Assembly (NCBI GenBank): GCA_002887195.1
Contig: PJAB01000016.1
Location: forward strand, 1-64,000
Direction: 5' to 3'
Origin: Chrysochromulina parva
Lineage: Eukaryota > Haptophyta > Prymnesiales > Chrysochromulinaceae
Length of the DNA: 64,000 nt
Made by a program: the position numbers and the translations under genes. Positions 50,003 to 58,851 of this stretch are shown here, piece after piece (the stretch's first letter is position 1; every line of letters starts with the position of its first letter). The notes under the pieces are model-generated. The model was not told the DNA's origin and made no database searches. It saw nothing but the letters and a program-made list of their open reading frames with translations.

Positions 50003-51628
50003 TCAGAGGACCCACAGCCGCCGGGGCTTTGAGTCGGAGGCCGGCTGCGCCTCGTTCAGGTTGAGCCAGCCTGACTGCTCAGACTCCAAGATGGAGGGCA
50101 CACCGAACAGGCTTGGGCCGCGCAGCAGGCTCGTCTTCATCGGGCCGCCCCACTGGGCGCCCGTCACGACGCTCGCGCTTGCGACGGCGCCCGGACGAGA
50201 AGCTGGCTTGTCGGACGAGTCAGTCGTAGTCCGAATGGGCGCCGGCTCGCCGCCGTCGTTCATATTCGACCCCCACGGGTCACCGCCAGGTTGGAGCGAG
50301 ATCGCGCTCGCAACCGGCATCGCGTTCATCGCCGCGGGCAGCGGCATGGAAGCGCTCGGCTCGGCGCTCTTCGTGGCCGCCTGCTCGGCGGTCGGAGCGC
50401 CGCATTTGGAGCAAACGTCCGAGCCCTCCTTGATCTCTGCGACCGACATGTCCCAGGTGGTGCGGTTGAAGTACACGGAGTAGTGACGCAGGAAGGGCAT
50501 CCCCAAGATCACCATCGGCCCGTATGTCGTCTGCTCGTCGATGGTAGAGAGCAGCGGGATGCACCGGACGCCTGGCGTGTACCAGGGCACGCTCACCTCG
50601 GTGTTCCCGACCTTGATCTCCTTCGTGGTGGGCACGTCGACCTCCATCTCGCCCATGTACACGCGCGGCGGCAGCGTGAGCATCTGGCCGCCCACGCGCA
50701 GCTCCAGTTGGGGCAGCCCATCGAAGTGGGGCCCCGAGCACGTCGTCTGGTTCTGAAGCGTGAGAAGGCAATCGGACTCGGCGCAGCCGTCCTCGATGGT
50801 GTAGTACAGGCTGTCGACGACCGGCTCCGGGAAGAGGAGCAGCGTGGTGCCCGAGTCGATGATCGACGCGCACTCGCTCAGCGCCGAGCAGTGCGCAAGA
50901 GGGGGCTGGCCGGGGACGCTCACGTGATCTAGCATCGCGCCCCAAACATACTTGCCAATGGTCGACAGGGTCACGTACGGGTTGCCCACATCGAGCATAC
51001 TCTGCATCTCGAGACGACCGCCGATGCCGTCACCATGGAGCTCCGGATCGCCCAGGCACAGCGTGAAGCCCTCGATCTCCATGTCCTCGAGGAAAGCCTG
51101 GTGGTTGAGCTCTGTCGTCTTGCGCTTGCCCAGGCCCATGATGCCGTCGTACGGCGCGTCGCTGAAGCCGCGGAGGGTCTGATCGCTCATGAGCCCGATG
51201 TCGACCAGCTTGCTCTCGTGAATGGGTGTTGTCGCCCGCTCCAGGCCCAGGAAGGCGACCTGGTCTGACGCGTCGTGGACGGTGATGTTGCCCTGTCCAT
51301 AGCGCAGCAGAAACGCGTTGTTCGGGGCTTCCTCCACAAAAGTGGACGACATGTTTGAATCGAAGCGGCGGTGGTTCAGGCAGGCCCTTTGGGTGCAGTA
51401 TGTAGAGGCCGCCACCAGCACGTACGAGCCAGTGTCGACCACGAGGGCGAGCGGTTGTGGCACGGAAGATGTGCCGATCGCAGCGAAGGTGGTGTACACG
51501 ATGCCGTTATTATTGTTGGTGAGCGGGACGCAGAAGCCGTTCGATCCATCGGTAGCTACCATGGATCTAATATTGTTCATATTAAAAGGAATGGCAATCG
51601 CCAGCATGGCAAGGCTCAGCAGTGGCAT
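50003..51628 (-). CDS. Pepsin-family (A1) aspartic protease
   Basis: 541 residues from the ATG at 51628; further upstream the frame begins with TTG only. Signal-anchor or signal peptide MPLLSLAMLAIAIPF at the N-terminus. Two catalytic motifs are intact: VVDTGS (Asp65) and IIDSGTT (Asp258), spaced as in pepsin-like enzymes; the conserved DGIMGLG follows the flap, and MVILGMPFLRHYSVYFNR matches the C-terminal lobe. It lacks a clear propeptide. After the protease fold (to about residue 385) there is a 150-residue Ser/Pro/Gly tail of unknown role. Probably secreted or vacuolar. Several N-x-S/T sites. The neighbouring ankyrin gene is on the same strand. Confidence 0.9.
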   Translation of the reverse strand: MPLLSLAMLAIAIPFNMNNIRSMVATDGSNGFCVPLTNNNNGIVYTTFAAIGTSSVPQPLALVVDTGSYVLVAASTYCTQRACLNHRRFDSNMSSTFVEEAPNNAFLLRYGQGNITVHDASDQVAFLGLERATTPIHESKLVDIGLMSDQTLRGFSDAPYDGIMGLGKRKTTELNHQAFLEDMEIEGFTLCLGDPELHGDGIGGRLEMQSMLDVGNPYVTLSTIGKYVWGAMLDHVSVPGQPPLAHCSALSECASIIDSGTTLLLFPEPVVDSLYYTIEDGCAESDCLLTLQNQTTCSGPHFDGLPQLELRVGGQMLTLPPRVYMGEMEVDVPTTKEIKVGNTEVSVPWYTPGVRCIPLLSTIDEQTTYGPMVILGMPFLRHYSVYFNRTTWDMSVAEIKEGSDVCSKCGAPTAEQAATKSAEPSASMPLPAAMNAMPVASAISLQPGGDPWGSNMNDGGEPAPIRTTTDSSDKPASRPGAVASASVVTGAQWGGPMKTSLLRGPSLFGVPSILESEQSGWLNLNEAQPASDSKPRRLWVL

Positions 51629-52049
51629 TTTTCTCCTCAGGACCCAAATGTGGAAATACCCAAATATGGATAAGAGTGAGACATTCCTGTGACCATAAGC
51701 AAACGCATTCAAGTAAAGAAGCTTGCCATGGCTTGCTCGCTTAAAACCGACAATAAAGTAGGGACGTTCGATACGTTTCGCGTGAAAGTCGATGTCTCGT
51801 GTCTCATGAATGCATGGTCAAATCACGTGACCCATCGGCTCGCGCTTTCGTGCTCATGCCATGGCTCATGCTCCGGGACGGGCTTTTATTCAGCTCCTCC
51901 GCTCCCTCCCTCATTGTGTTCCATCGGCTTGCGCTTTCGTGCTCATGCTCCGGGACGAGCATTTGGCCTCTCCGCTTCCTGTTTGTTGTGCTTCCTCAAC
52001 ATACTCCTCCTTGTTCTCGGTGTGGGCTCGGCTGTAATCGATCCTCTCC
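51629..52049. other. Intergenic region, 0.4 kb
   Basis: Upstream of the protease. Contains a direct repeat of CATCGGCT(C/T)GCGCTTTCGTGCTCATG (near 51833-51858 and 51921-51946), followed in both by CTCCGGGACG. No gene seen. Confidence 0.5.
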
Positions 52050-52817
52050 CTACTCTGATATGGACGTGTGGATGTCCCCTAATCGGATGGCCTCTGAGCT
52101 GCCGTCTCGAGCATAGCGCGCGCTCAGCTCCTGCTCGTTCACCTGCATCGCATCACAGAGCAACCTGTACGTTGCGCGCTGGTTGCAGAGCAGGGCAAGG
52201 TCGGCGCCGGTACGACCGTCCTTATCCTCGCTCATTGCGTTGGCACCCGCGTCGAGGAGCAGCCGGCAGCACTCGATCGCGCCGCGTGCGGCCGCCCAGT
52301 GGAGGGGCCGCCGATCTTTGTCTGTGTCGAGCCTGTTCGGGTCTGCATGGGTCCCGAGCGCACTGTCGAGGATCGCTTTGAGCTCTCGGGGCTGGTTGAG
52401 AGCGCAGTGTAGGGAGAGCGCGTCGTGCGTCATCGCGGCGCTCATGGGCTTTGGATCCTCCTCAGTCGGACCATACACGAGAAAGTAGTGCACGTCCATC
52501 GCGCCATACGCCTCTGCGAGCTCTGCCGCAGTCTGGCCGTTGGCATCAAGGGCGGCATCATCTGCGCCCGCGCGCATGAGCGACTGCACACAGAGCATGT
52601 GGCCGCGTGCGGCTGCCCAGTGCAGAGGGTAGCGGTCGCCGTCCCGATCGCGCGTCCTCACCGCCTGCTTGTCTGCAGCGAGCACATTCTTCAGCTGCGA
52701 GTGCTGGTCCAGTGCGGCGTGCAGCGAGAGGGCGGCGATGCCCTCTGTTACCTTCTTCGGGTCGCGATGCTCGGGTCCGCAGAAAGAAGAGAATGGGCTG
52801 CAGATGAACATGTTCAT
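52050..52817 (-). CDS. Ankyrin-repeat protein
   Basis: 255 residues from the ATG at 52817 (a second Met is two codons on). Two well-formed ankyrin units share the unusual core RDGDRYPLHWAAARGHMLCVQSLMRAGAD (about 60-88) and DKDRRPLHWAAARGAIECCRLLLDAGAN (about 165-192), each preceded by an ALSLHxAL(D/N)QxxxLK helix, so the protein is an internal duplication of about 105 residues. Degenerate units lie between them (DANGQTAAELAEAYGA) and at the end (DKDGRTGADLALLCNQ). No catalytic domain; a protein-interaction module. The N-terminal MNMFICSPFSSFCG is Cys/Phe-rich and could be acylated or membrane-associated. GTCAAGTCAAGTCAA lies about 125 bp upstream. Confidence 0.8.
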   Translation of the reverse strand: MNMFICSPFSSFCGPEHRDPKKVTEGIAALSLHAALDQHSQLKNVLAADKQAVRTRDRDGDRYPLHWAAARGHMLCVQSLMRAGADDAALDANGQTAAELAEAYGAMDVHYFLVYGPTEEDPKPMSAAMTHDALSLHCALNQPRELKAILDSALGTHADPNRLDTDKDRRPLHWAAARGAIECCRLLLDAGANAMSEDKDGRTGADLALLCNQRATYRLLCDAMQVNEQELSARYARDGSSEAIRLGDIHTSISE

Positions 52818-52941
52818 GTACCCTGGCACACAGCGCGGCGAAGACGACGGCCTTTGGGTAAGGGGGTAGTAGTGCGCATTTGAGATCTTCTCGGTTGCGT
52901 TTCGTCAGACTTCGTCTCAGGTGTACGAGAGCTCTTGTATG

Positions 52942-52956
52942 GTCAAGTCAAGTCAA
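52942..52956. promoter_or_regulatory. GTCAAGTCAAGTCAA element
   Basis: 15-bp element upstream of the ankyrin gene, matching those at 17972-17999 and 57857-57883. Confidence 0.45.
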
Positions 52957-53228
52957 ACACAACGGGGTAGTCGGGACTCACAGGACAGACTCCCGGATCG
53001 CACAAACTCCATCAGAGCCGAACCGACTCACTGACGCACGCGCGCGCACGACCAAGTCGCACACCACACACGGCGGCCGGCTCTCAAGAGAGGCGACCGG
53101 CACAGCAACCGCGACCGGAGCCCGTCGCGGCGCCTCTCTTGCCCTTCCCGCGGGCCTTGCCGCCGCCGCCCTTGCCGCCGCCACCCGCCACCCTTACGCC
53201 ACCCTTGTGGCAGAGGTGCAGGTCGAGC

Positions 53229-53535
53229 ACTATGTTGAAACACCATGTAGGGTAATAGTGTTGAAACCCTCCCCCAAGGTCAAAATCTCGCGCCCCTGCA
53301 CTATGTTGAAACACCATAGGTTAATTACCCGAGTGTTGAAACCCTCCCCCAAGGTCAAAATCTCGCGCCCCACTATATGTTGAATAGTTGAAACACCATT
53401 TAGAGGGTAATTACCCGAGTGTTGAAACCCTCCCCCAAGGTCAAAATCTCGCGCCCCACTATGTTGAAACACCATAGGGTAATTACCCAAGCAGTGTTGA
53501 AACCCTCCCCCAAGGCAAGGTCAAAATCTCGCGCC
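53229..53535. repeat. Four-copy tandem repeat with GTTGAAAC and GGTAATTACC
   Basis: Units begin near 53229, 53300, 53372 and 53457 (71-85 bp). Each has ATGTTGAAACACCAT, then a TAATTACC-type palindrome (GGTAATTACC is complete in units 3 and 4), then GTGTTGAAACCCTCCCCCAA and GGTCAAAATCTCGCGCC. Intergenic, between the ankyrin and RING genes (52818-53932); no gene is supported around it. Confidence 0.9.
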
Positions 53536-53932
53536 GAGGATGTAAACGATCCCACAAAAGCCGGGTGGAAAGAGACCGAGGGTGTCATATCTGATTTTTG
53601 AAACCCAGCCTCCCCGCACCCCGGAGCCGGACCCCGCCGCCCCGCTAACAAGACTTCAGCCTTGCGGTCAAAACGTCTTACGCACGAATAACGATCTTGC
53701 GCCCCCGCAACATACCTCACATACGACGTATACACACGGAGCACCATTAACGCTCGATACATTACTTCTGACAATGTGGCAAGACAGTGACTCCACACTT
53801 GCGCAGACGCGCACACACCTCGCGTGTGGCTCTGAACGCCGTCATCCGGGGCTCGGGCACGCCGAGAGACGCTCTAGATGATGCCAAAACCACGGATGGC
53901 ACATTGTAGCCCGGTGCGTATCGGATGGCTAT

Positions 53933-55198
53933 CTATCTGCTTTCAGGCGCATGCGGCAGCCCCGACGGCTGCTCTGGCGGCGGTGACGGCAGCACCTCTA
54001 CCATCGAGAGTGCGAGGGCCGCTTGGAGCTCCGCCTCGTCCTCGCCCTCCGCTTCGTCCTCACGATGCGCTGGCGACCTGCCATGGTGCTCGTGGCCCAT
54101 GTTGAGCACGATGGCGATGGCAGCGTCGACGTTGCCATCAGTGGCTCGAAGCGCCGCCAGGCACCCTCTCCGCCCAAAGCCCATGCTCGCCATCTGCGCC
54201 ATCTGCTCCGTGTAGTGCGGCAACGGCGGCGGCGGCGGCATGGCCGTTGGACCGAGGGCCGCCAGGGCGTCACCTCCGTAGAAGACGGGCTGCGGTGTGA
54301 ACACGGGCTGCGGGGTGCTCTGGTCGAGCATGGCCTTACCTCTCTCCGCCTCGATTAGCGGCGCGAGCTGCTCCTCGATGAGGGTGCGGAGCGGCTCCGA
54401 CTTGAGCAGCAGCTCCTTCTTAAGCAGCTGGAAGAAGAAGCCTTTGTTCGCGAGGCCCTTTTGCAGCAGGCTGTGTGCAAGCGTCTCGAGGGTGCCCGAG
54501 GGTGAATGACCTGCCTTCTGCAGCTCGGCGCGCATCAGCAGCCCCAGCTTCCGAGCATTATCCTCCCGAAGGCCAGCGCCCGAGAGCGCGAACATCTGGT
54601 CGCCCATGTCGAGCTGCATCGGCTGGAGCCGCGGATCGGCGAGCGTATCGTCCTCGCTCGGAAGCTGCGCCAGCCAGCTACCTTCCGCTGCGAGTCCGGC
54701 ACCGCGAACTAGCCTCAAGATCCTTTGCAGCGCCGGGTCGCTGCGGGCCCGCGACTCTCGGTACTCTTTACGCACCTGGCGGATGAGTGCGCGACGGTCC
54801 TTGAGCGCACCCGCGAGCTCCTCCGAGAACTCGGTGCGGCAGAAGCCGCACTTGCGCCCGAGCCGATCCTCCACGTACCGCGCCTGCGCGGAGTCCTCCC
54901 CCAGGGTGGGCAACACGCACGGCACCCAGCACGCCGCGTGCACGCTGTGGCCGCAGGATAGGGTGATGACCTCCTTCGCGGCCTTCCCTTCGGTGGTGCC
55001 GACGCAGACGAAGCACTGCCACGTGTCGGAGCTGTCGTTGCGCAGGGGCTTCACCGCAGCATCATCCATCACATCGGGCGATGCCACAGTGCACACCTCC
55101 TCCAGCATGTTTGCGTCACGATCGTCGCTCATGAAATCGTGCCGAATCGTGCTGCTTCTGCTCAAGGCCCTTGTTCTGCTCCGCTCGGAATGCACCAT
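53933..55198 (-). CDS. RING-type E3 ubiquitin ligase with UBA and UIM
   Basis: 421 residues. A RING-like zinc domain at about 60-123 has WQCFVCVG, then LSCGHSVHAACW and CGFCRTEF, with an unusually long insert between the third and last Cys pairs. The middle (130-330) is helical. A UBA domain follows a short Pro-rich linker: MAQMASMGFGRRGCLAALRATDGNVDAAIAIVLNMG (about 345-385, with the Met-Gly-Phe loop). A ubiquitin-interacting motif, EAELQAALALSMVE, lies near the C-terminus. The combination of RING, UBA and UIM indicates an E3 that binds ubiquitin chains. Start: first ATG (another Met at residue 23). No introns. Confidence 0.8.
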   Translation of the reverse strand: MVHSERSRTRALSRSSTIRHDFMSDDRDANMLEEVCTVASPDVMDDAAVKPLRNDSSDTWQCFVCVGTTEGKAAKEVITLSCGHSVHAACWVPCVLPTLGEDSAQARYVEDRLGRKCGFCRTEFSEELAGALKDRRALIRQVRKEYRESRARSDPALQRILRLVRGAGLAAEGSWLAQLPSEDDTLADPRLQPMQLDMGDQMFALSGAGLREDNARKLGLLMRAELQKAGHSPSGTLETLAHSLLQKGLANKGFFFQLLKKELLLKSEPLRTLIEEQLAPLIEAERGKAMLDQSTPQPVFTPQPVFYGGDALAALGPTAMPPPPPLPHYTEQMAQMASMGFGRRGCLAALRATDGNVDAAIAIVLNMGHEHHGRSPAHREDEAEGEDEAELQAALALSMVEVLPSPPPEQPSGLPHAPESR

Positions 55199-55364
55199 CT
55201 CGGAAAGTGCTCGCCTTTATTTTCGTAGGAATTCAAAACGCCTTCATAAGTATTTCCTACGAGCGTGAAGAGCCCCTCTCACCAGGTTATCAGTCAAAGT
55301 GACAGGAGGGACGGTGAAAAGGGTGTGTGTGAGATATTGTAGGTCTGATCGTTGCTCGTGCATA

Positions 55365-56114
55365 TCAGAAGCCAGCTCTATCGCAATCGGACCGACGGCT
55401 GCACACGCGCTTTCGGTCTCGATCTCGCACCCCGGGCGGCCTAGCAAGAGAATGCCAGCTTCCGCTCGTGCTTCCGCTTCGTTTGTGCGGCGCCAAGGCA
55501 TCGACCGGCAAGCATCGTGGGTAATCGATGGTGGCCCGCCGGCCAATGGACTTCACCCATGCTAGCACGTACGCCTTGTTCGCCTCCGCATCGTGGCGCG
55601 TGCTTTCATTTGTGATCTGGTACCCAGCCATGTAATCACCGCCGCGGTCGTAGAAGGTGACGCCTGTGATATGCATGCTTGAAAACGGAGCGCAGCCGCT
55701 GTAACCATTGATGTCGCACACCGCCTTCAGGACATACGCCAAACTGTTTGCCGAGCCCGTCCTCACGGCTGGATGTGCCATCAATAGTGTGCGGTTGTGC
55801 ACGCCACGAGATACCATGGCCTGGCACGTTGGGCCGTAGGTGCAGAGCACGGCCGAAGCATTCGCCGCCAATGCTGAGTTAGCCAGAACCCGGTGCCCAA
55901 AGAAACGGTTCGTCACGAGCACCATGCTCAAGCATGGTAAAGCCTCGATGAGCGTCACCATGTTGTTGGTGATAAAGAGGACCTCGCAGGCGGAGCACAA
56001 TTCGCGCTGGACGGCGCACGAGGTGTTAGCTGGCCCGAGGAAGCAGAGCGAGCGATTCGCGAGGGAATTCAGGAATGTTGGCCTATCGAGGGCAGACGTC
56101 GAGAGGACGCGCAT
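55365..56114 (-). CDS. Unknown protein, possibly glycosyltransferase-like
   Basis: 249 residues; less GC-rich than its neighbours. Features: FLGPANTSCAVQRELCSACEVLFITNNM near the N-terminus, ALAANASAVLCTYGPT, RTGSANSLAYVLKAVCDING and SMHITGVTFYDRGGDYMAGYQI. The order of a GPAN motif, a TGSxA helix and a TGxxFYD strand recalls sialyltransferase-like (GT29-type) enzymes, but I cannot align enough residues to be sure. Seven-plus cysteines and several N-x-S/T sites suggest a secretory-pathway protein, although no signal peptide is visible at this start; an upstream exon may be missing. The C-terminal 40 residues are basic and may be read-through beyond a true splice site. Confidence 0.45.
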   Translation of the reverse strand: MRVLSTSALDRPTFLNSLANRSLCFLGPANTSCAVQRELCSACEVLFITNNMVTLIEALPCLSMVLVTNRFFGHRVLANSALAANASAVLCTYGPTCQAMVSRGVHNRTLLMAHPAVRTGSANSLAYVLKAVCDINGYSGCAPFSSMHITGVTFYDRGGDYMAGYQITNESTRHDAEANKAYVLAWVKSIGRRATIDYPRCLPVDALAPHKRSGSTSGSWHSLARPPGVRDRDRKRVCSRRSDCDRAGF

Positions 56115-56972
56115 TCCTTGCCTCTCGCGACGGCGCTCTTCTCTCGTGGTGAGCGGGAAAACGGCGAACCTACATGCACAAGGCTCTTTACGCGGCAGGG
56201 GAAGTGCTCGACGCAGGCGAGTTTCGAAAAACTAAGCTACCAGTATTCTACAGAATGGTGATACATGTATCTTCCGAAGTCTGACTTACTTGTATGGAGA
56301 ATGGAGTGTGCGTGGACATGTGCATTTGTGCATGGGCATGTGGGTACGGGCATCCGCCTTTCCAGATGCAACATCATTATTCAGCGATGTGTGATTTTCA
56401 CCCCTCCGCCTCCGTCTTCAACTCTTTCATTATGGTTCCACGAATGGCCTTCATGAAAGGCCTCGTCCCACATGGTCGCGCCATCTGAAGCTGTGTCGCG
56501 CCGATGCACAAACTTAGAACGGAGAGGGAGACCGCGCGCGCGTTAACGCGCGCGCCGTCGACAGTCAGAGTCACAGTGCCGCGCGGCGGTACACGGCTTT
56601 AAAACGGCGCTCGGCTATCGTTCCGGGTTTTCGGTTAAACGGCGTTAAAACGGCCCGTACGTCTATTTAAGGCTTTTACCTTTTAAACGGCGTTAAATCT
56701 TAAAACCCTTGTCTTAAAATATAAAAAACGGCGTACGGCTAGAGTACGGCCGGCCCGGGGCCGGGCGCGATCTGTAATCGCAAATCGGATAAACGCGTAT
56801 TAAAACGCGTAATGGGTGTTTTGTGCAAAATGGATGAATGTAGAGATCATTACTATGTTTTCCCCTGACTCGCTCAGGATTGTTTGCCCTCTGCCATACA
56901 TTGCCATCTTGCACGTAGTGCAAAGAAGGTTCAAGCCACTCGCACGGAAAGAAGTAATCCACCGCGTACGCT
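56115..56972. other. Intergenic region with TTAAAACGGCG-type repeats
   Basis: From 56597 to 56745, TTAAAACGGCG, TTAAACGGCGTTAAAACGGC and TTTTAAACGGCGTTAAA recur with their inverted forms, in a locally AT-rich block preceded by a CGCGCGCGTTAACGCGCGCG palindrome (56535-56554). No gene is supported. Confidence 0.65.
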
Positions 56973-57815
56973 TCATGCAATCTCGCCTAGGCTGTAATCG
57001 CAATTCCGCCCACCGAGGCTGTCAAGCAGCGCCTTGAAGTCGGTCGTCACTGCGCCCTCTCCCTCGAGCTTCGAGCGAATGTCGAAGGAGCGCCCTCGGT
57101 ATGCGGGGATCAGGAGCGCCTGCACAAGCACCTCAGCGACGTCTTCTCGCGGGATGGACCGTTCGCCGACGGTGCGCTCGTCGTCGACGCCGATGACGAT
57201 CTCACGCTTGCCCCCGGGCTCATTCAGCAGGCCCCCGGGATGAACGATCGTGTACGGCAGCCCAGAGTCGATCAGATATTTCTCCGCCTTGCGCTTCCAT
57301 AACAGGATGTTGCCGCCCTTTGTGGTCCCGTCGGGAAGCTTCTCGCGGCCAAGCGCGTTGAGCATATTCGACGGGTCGGTGCCGCCCATGGATGAGCAAA
57401 TGATGACGTGTGTGTTCGGTCCACACGCCTTGGCCGCGTCTATCTGCGCCTTCTGCCCAAGCCAGTCGACTATTTCAGGTGTGCCTTTCGGGTAGGTGAA
57501 GATGGGCCGTCCCGTTGTCGGGTCAGTGGCGCCGCTTGGTGCCGGTTTGGCTGATGTGCCGATGATAAGCGCTTCGCAGCCTACTATCGCGGCCGCAAAT
57601 TGAGCGGCGTCGGTCACATCTGCAACTACCACAGCCTCGCTGGGCACGCCACTCTCGATAAGGGCGGCACGGCTCTGCTCAGAGCGCACGATGCCGATAG
57701 GTGCAAAGTCCTTGTTAGCCAAGAGTTTGCGGAACGCATGCTGGCCGGTTTGCCCACCTGCACCCGTGACGGCCACCCGGCGGGCGCTGAGGCTCACCAA
57801 AAGCATGGCGATCAT
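56973..57815 (-). CDS. Atypical short-chain dehydrogenase (NAD(P)-binding, SDR_a5-like)
   Basis: 280 residues. Rossmann start RRVAVTGAGGQTGQHAFRKLL with GxGGxTG at 18-24; VVADVTD (acidic after strand 3), GCEALIIGTSA, THVIICSSMGGTDPSNMLN, LWKRKAEKYLIDSGLPYTIVHPGGL (the YLxxSG-x-x-YTI-x-RPGGL-type signature of atypical SDRs such as plant At5g02240) and IPREDVAEVLVQAL. The classical Tyr-x-x-x-Lys is absent; Lys in KRKAEKYL takes that position, typical for this subgroup. Residues 1-12 are hydrophobic and could be a short targeting sequence. A cytosolic or plastid stress-related reductase is likely; substrate unknown. Diverges from the gene at 58156. Confidence 0.85.
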   Translation of the reverse strand: MIAMLLVSLSARRVAVTGAGGQTGQHAFRKLLANKDFAPIGIVRSEQSRAALIESGVPSEAVVVADVTDAAQFAAAIVGCEALIIGTSAKPAPSGATDPTTGRPIFTYPKGTPEIVDWLGQKAQIDAAKACGPNTHVIICSSMGGTDPSNMLNALGREKLPDGTTKGGNILLWKRKAEKYLIDSGLPYTIVHPGGLLNEPGGKREIVIGVDDERTVGERSIPREDVAEVLVQALLIPAYRGRSFDIRSKLEGEGAVTTDFKALLDSLGGRNCDYSLGEIA

Positions 57816-57856
57816 CTGTGTCGATTGCCGACGTCACGCGGCGAGATAGCTGTGAG

Positions 57857-57939
57857 GTCAAGTCAAGTCAAGCCAAGTCAAGTGAAAAACATTCGATGGG
57901 CTTCCGAATGGTTGTCTGTTTATGTGTATTCTTGACTTG
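57857..57939. promoter_or_regulatory. Divergent promoter module (GTCAAGTC elements plus conserved block)
   Basis: GTCAAGTCAAGTCAAGCCAA (57857-57876, continuing to 57883) is 42 bp upstream of the SDR start, followed by a block (57894-57939) closely matching 18042-18090 in the other divergent spacer, in the same relative order. Confidence 0.55.
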
Positions 57940-58155
57940 CGAGGTCACGAACGATCCCGCGGTCACGGCCTATCCTCACTCTCCTTCAGACACTGTGTTC
58001 AGACTGGAAGGTCTTGTGACGAAGGCAAGAGACTTTCTCTCTCGCAAATTGCTCGACCTGACGAGTCGGAACGCCGAAACTTCGGAAACTTGATCGCAAA
58101 AACATGCTCGTGGCCCTGAAGAACTGGCGAAGCCGATCGGCAGTCCAGCTGTCCA

Positions 58156-58851
58156 ATGGCCTCGGGCTCGAGCTCGGGCGTCAACGAGACGCTGCGGCTG
58201 CGGGGCGCTGGCAAGCCGCCGCGCATCCGCCAGCCTACCAAGGCGCAGATGGAGGAGAGGTGGAAGTCCACCAACCCTCGCGATCTCGCGTATGAGATTG
58301 CCACCTTCATGGGCGGCGAGTGGCCCACACGGCCCGTGCGCAAGGTGCAGCTCTCGCTTGAGGGCGCGCCCAGGGAGTGCGAGGACCTCATGGAGCTCAC
58401 GCAGCTCAATCCCACGCTCTTGTCCGAGATGACCGTGCCCACGCGCGAGCTCTTCCTCGAGGTGTACTACGATGACCTTCTGGACGTCTACTCGCAAGTC
58501 ATGGAGACGCTCGCGCCGGAGGACCCGCACGGCGTCAGGGGCACCCGCGTGACCTTCGACTCGGTGCGCAAGTTCAAGCACCTCACCATTTCGCTCGGCT
58601 TCAAGGCCGTCTCCGACGTGTGCCAGGCCGCCTTCGACCACCCCGACACCGACTTCGACGAGTGGCCTGAGGTGACGCCCGACCATCGGCCGGGCTGCTG
58701 GTGCACGCTCGACGTGGCCAAGTTTACGCAGCTCACGGCTGCGACAGTTGCCCTCGTCAAGATGATCCTCGATGAGAAGGGCGTGCTGCCGCCCGCGGCG
58801 GAGGCGCGCATCATTAATGTCGCGAAGAGGTTCTACTACGACGACGTCTGA
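58156..58851 (+). CDS. Hypothetical protein, 231 residues
   Basis: Clean single-exon frame with strong GC3 bias. N-terminus MASGSSSGVNETLRLRGAGK is disordered and basic; from about residue 30 a mostly helical folded domain follows (QMEERWKSTNPRDLAYEIAT, RELFLEVYYDDLLDVYSQVM, TFDSVRKFKHLTISLGFKAV, FTQLTAATVALVKMILDEKG). No membrane segment, signal or catalytic motif recognised. The conserved aromatic and acidic positions suggest a real folded domain of a lineage-specific family. It diverges from the SDR gene with a shared promoter module between them. Confidence 0.65.
   Translation: MASGSSSGVNETLRLRGAGKPPRIRQPTKAQMEERWKSTNPRDLAYEIATFMGGEWPTRPVRKVQLSLEGAPRECEDLMELTQLNPTLLSEMTVPTRELFLEVYYDDLLDVYSQVMETLAPEDPHGVRGTRVTFDSVRKFKHLTISLGFKAVSDVCQAAFDHPDTDFDEWPEVTPDHRPGCWCTLDVAKFTQLTAATVALVKMILDEKGVLPPAAEARIINVAKRFYYDDV

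Noticed and set aside
53229..53535. CRISPR-like array
   Set aside because: Unit lengths vary from 71 to 85 bp, the intervening sequence is also repeated, and the DNA is eukaryotic.
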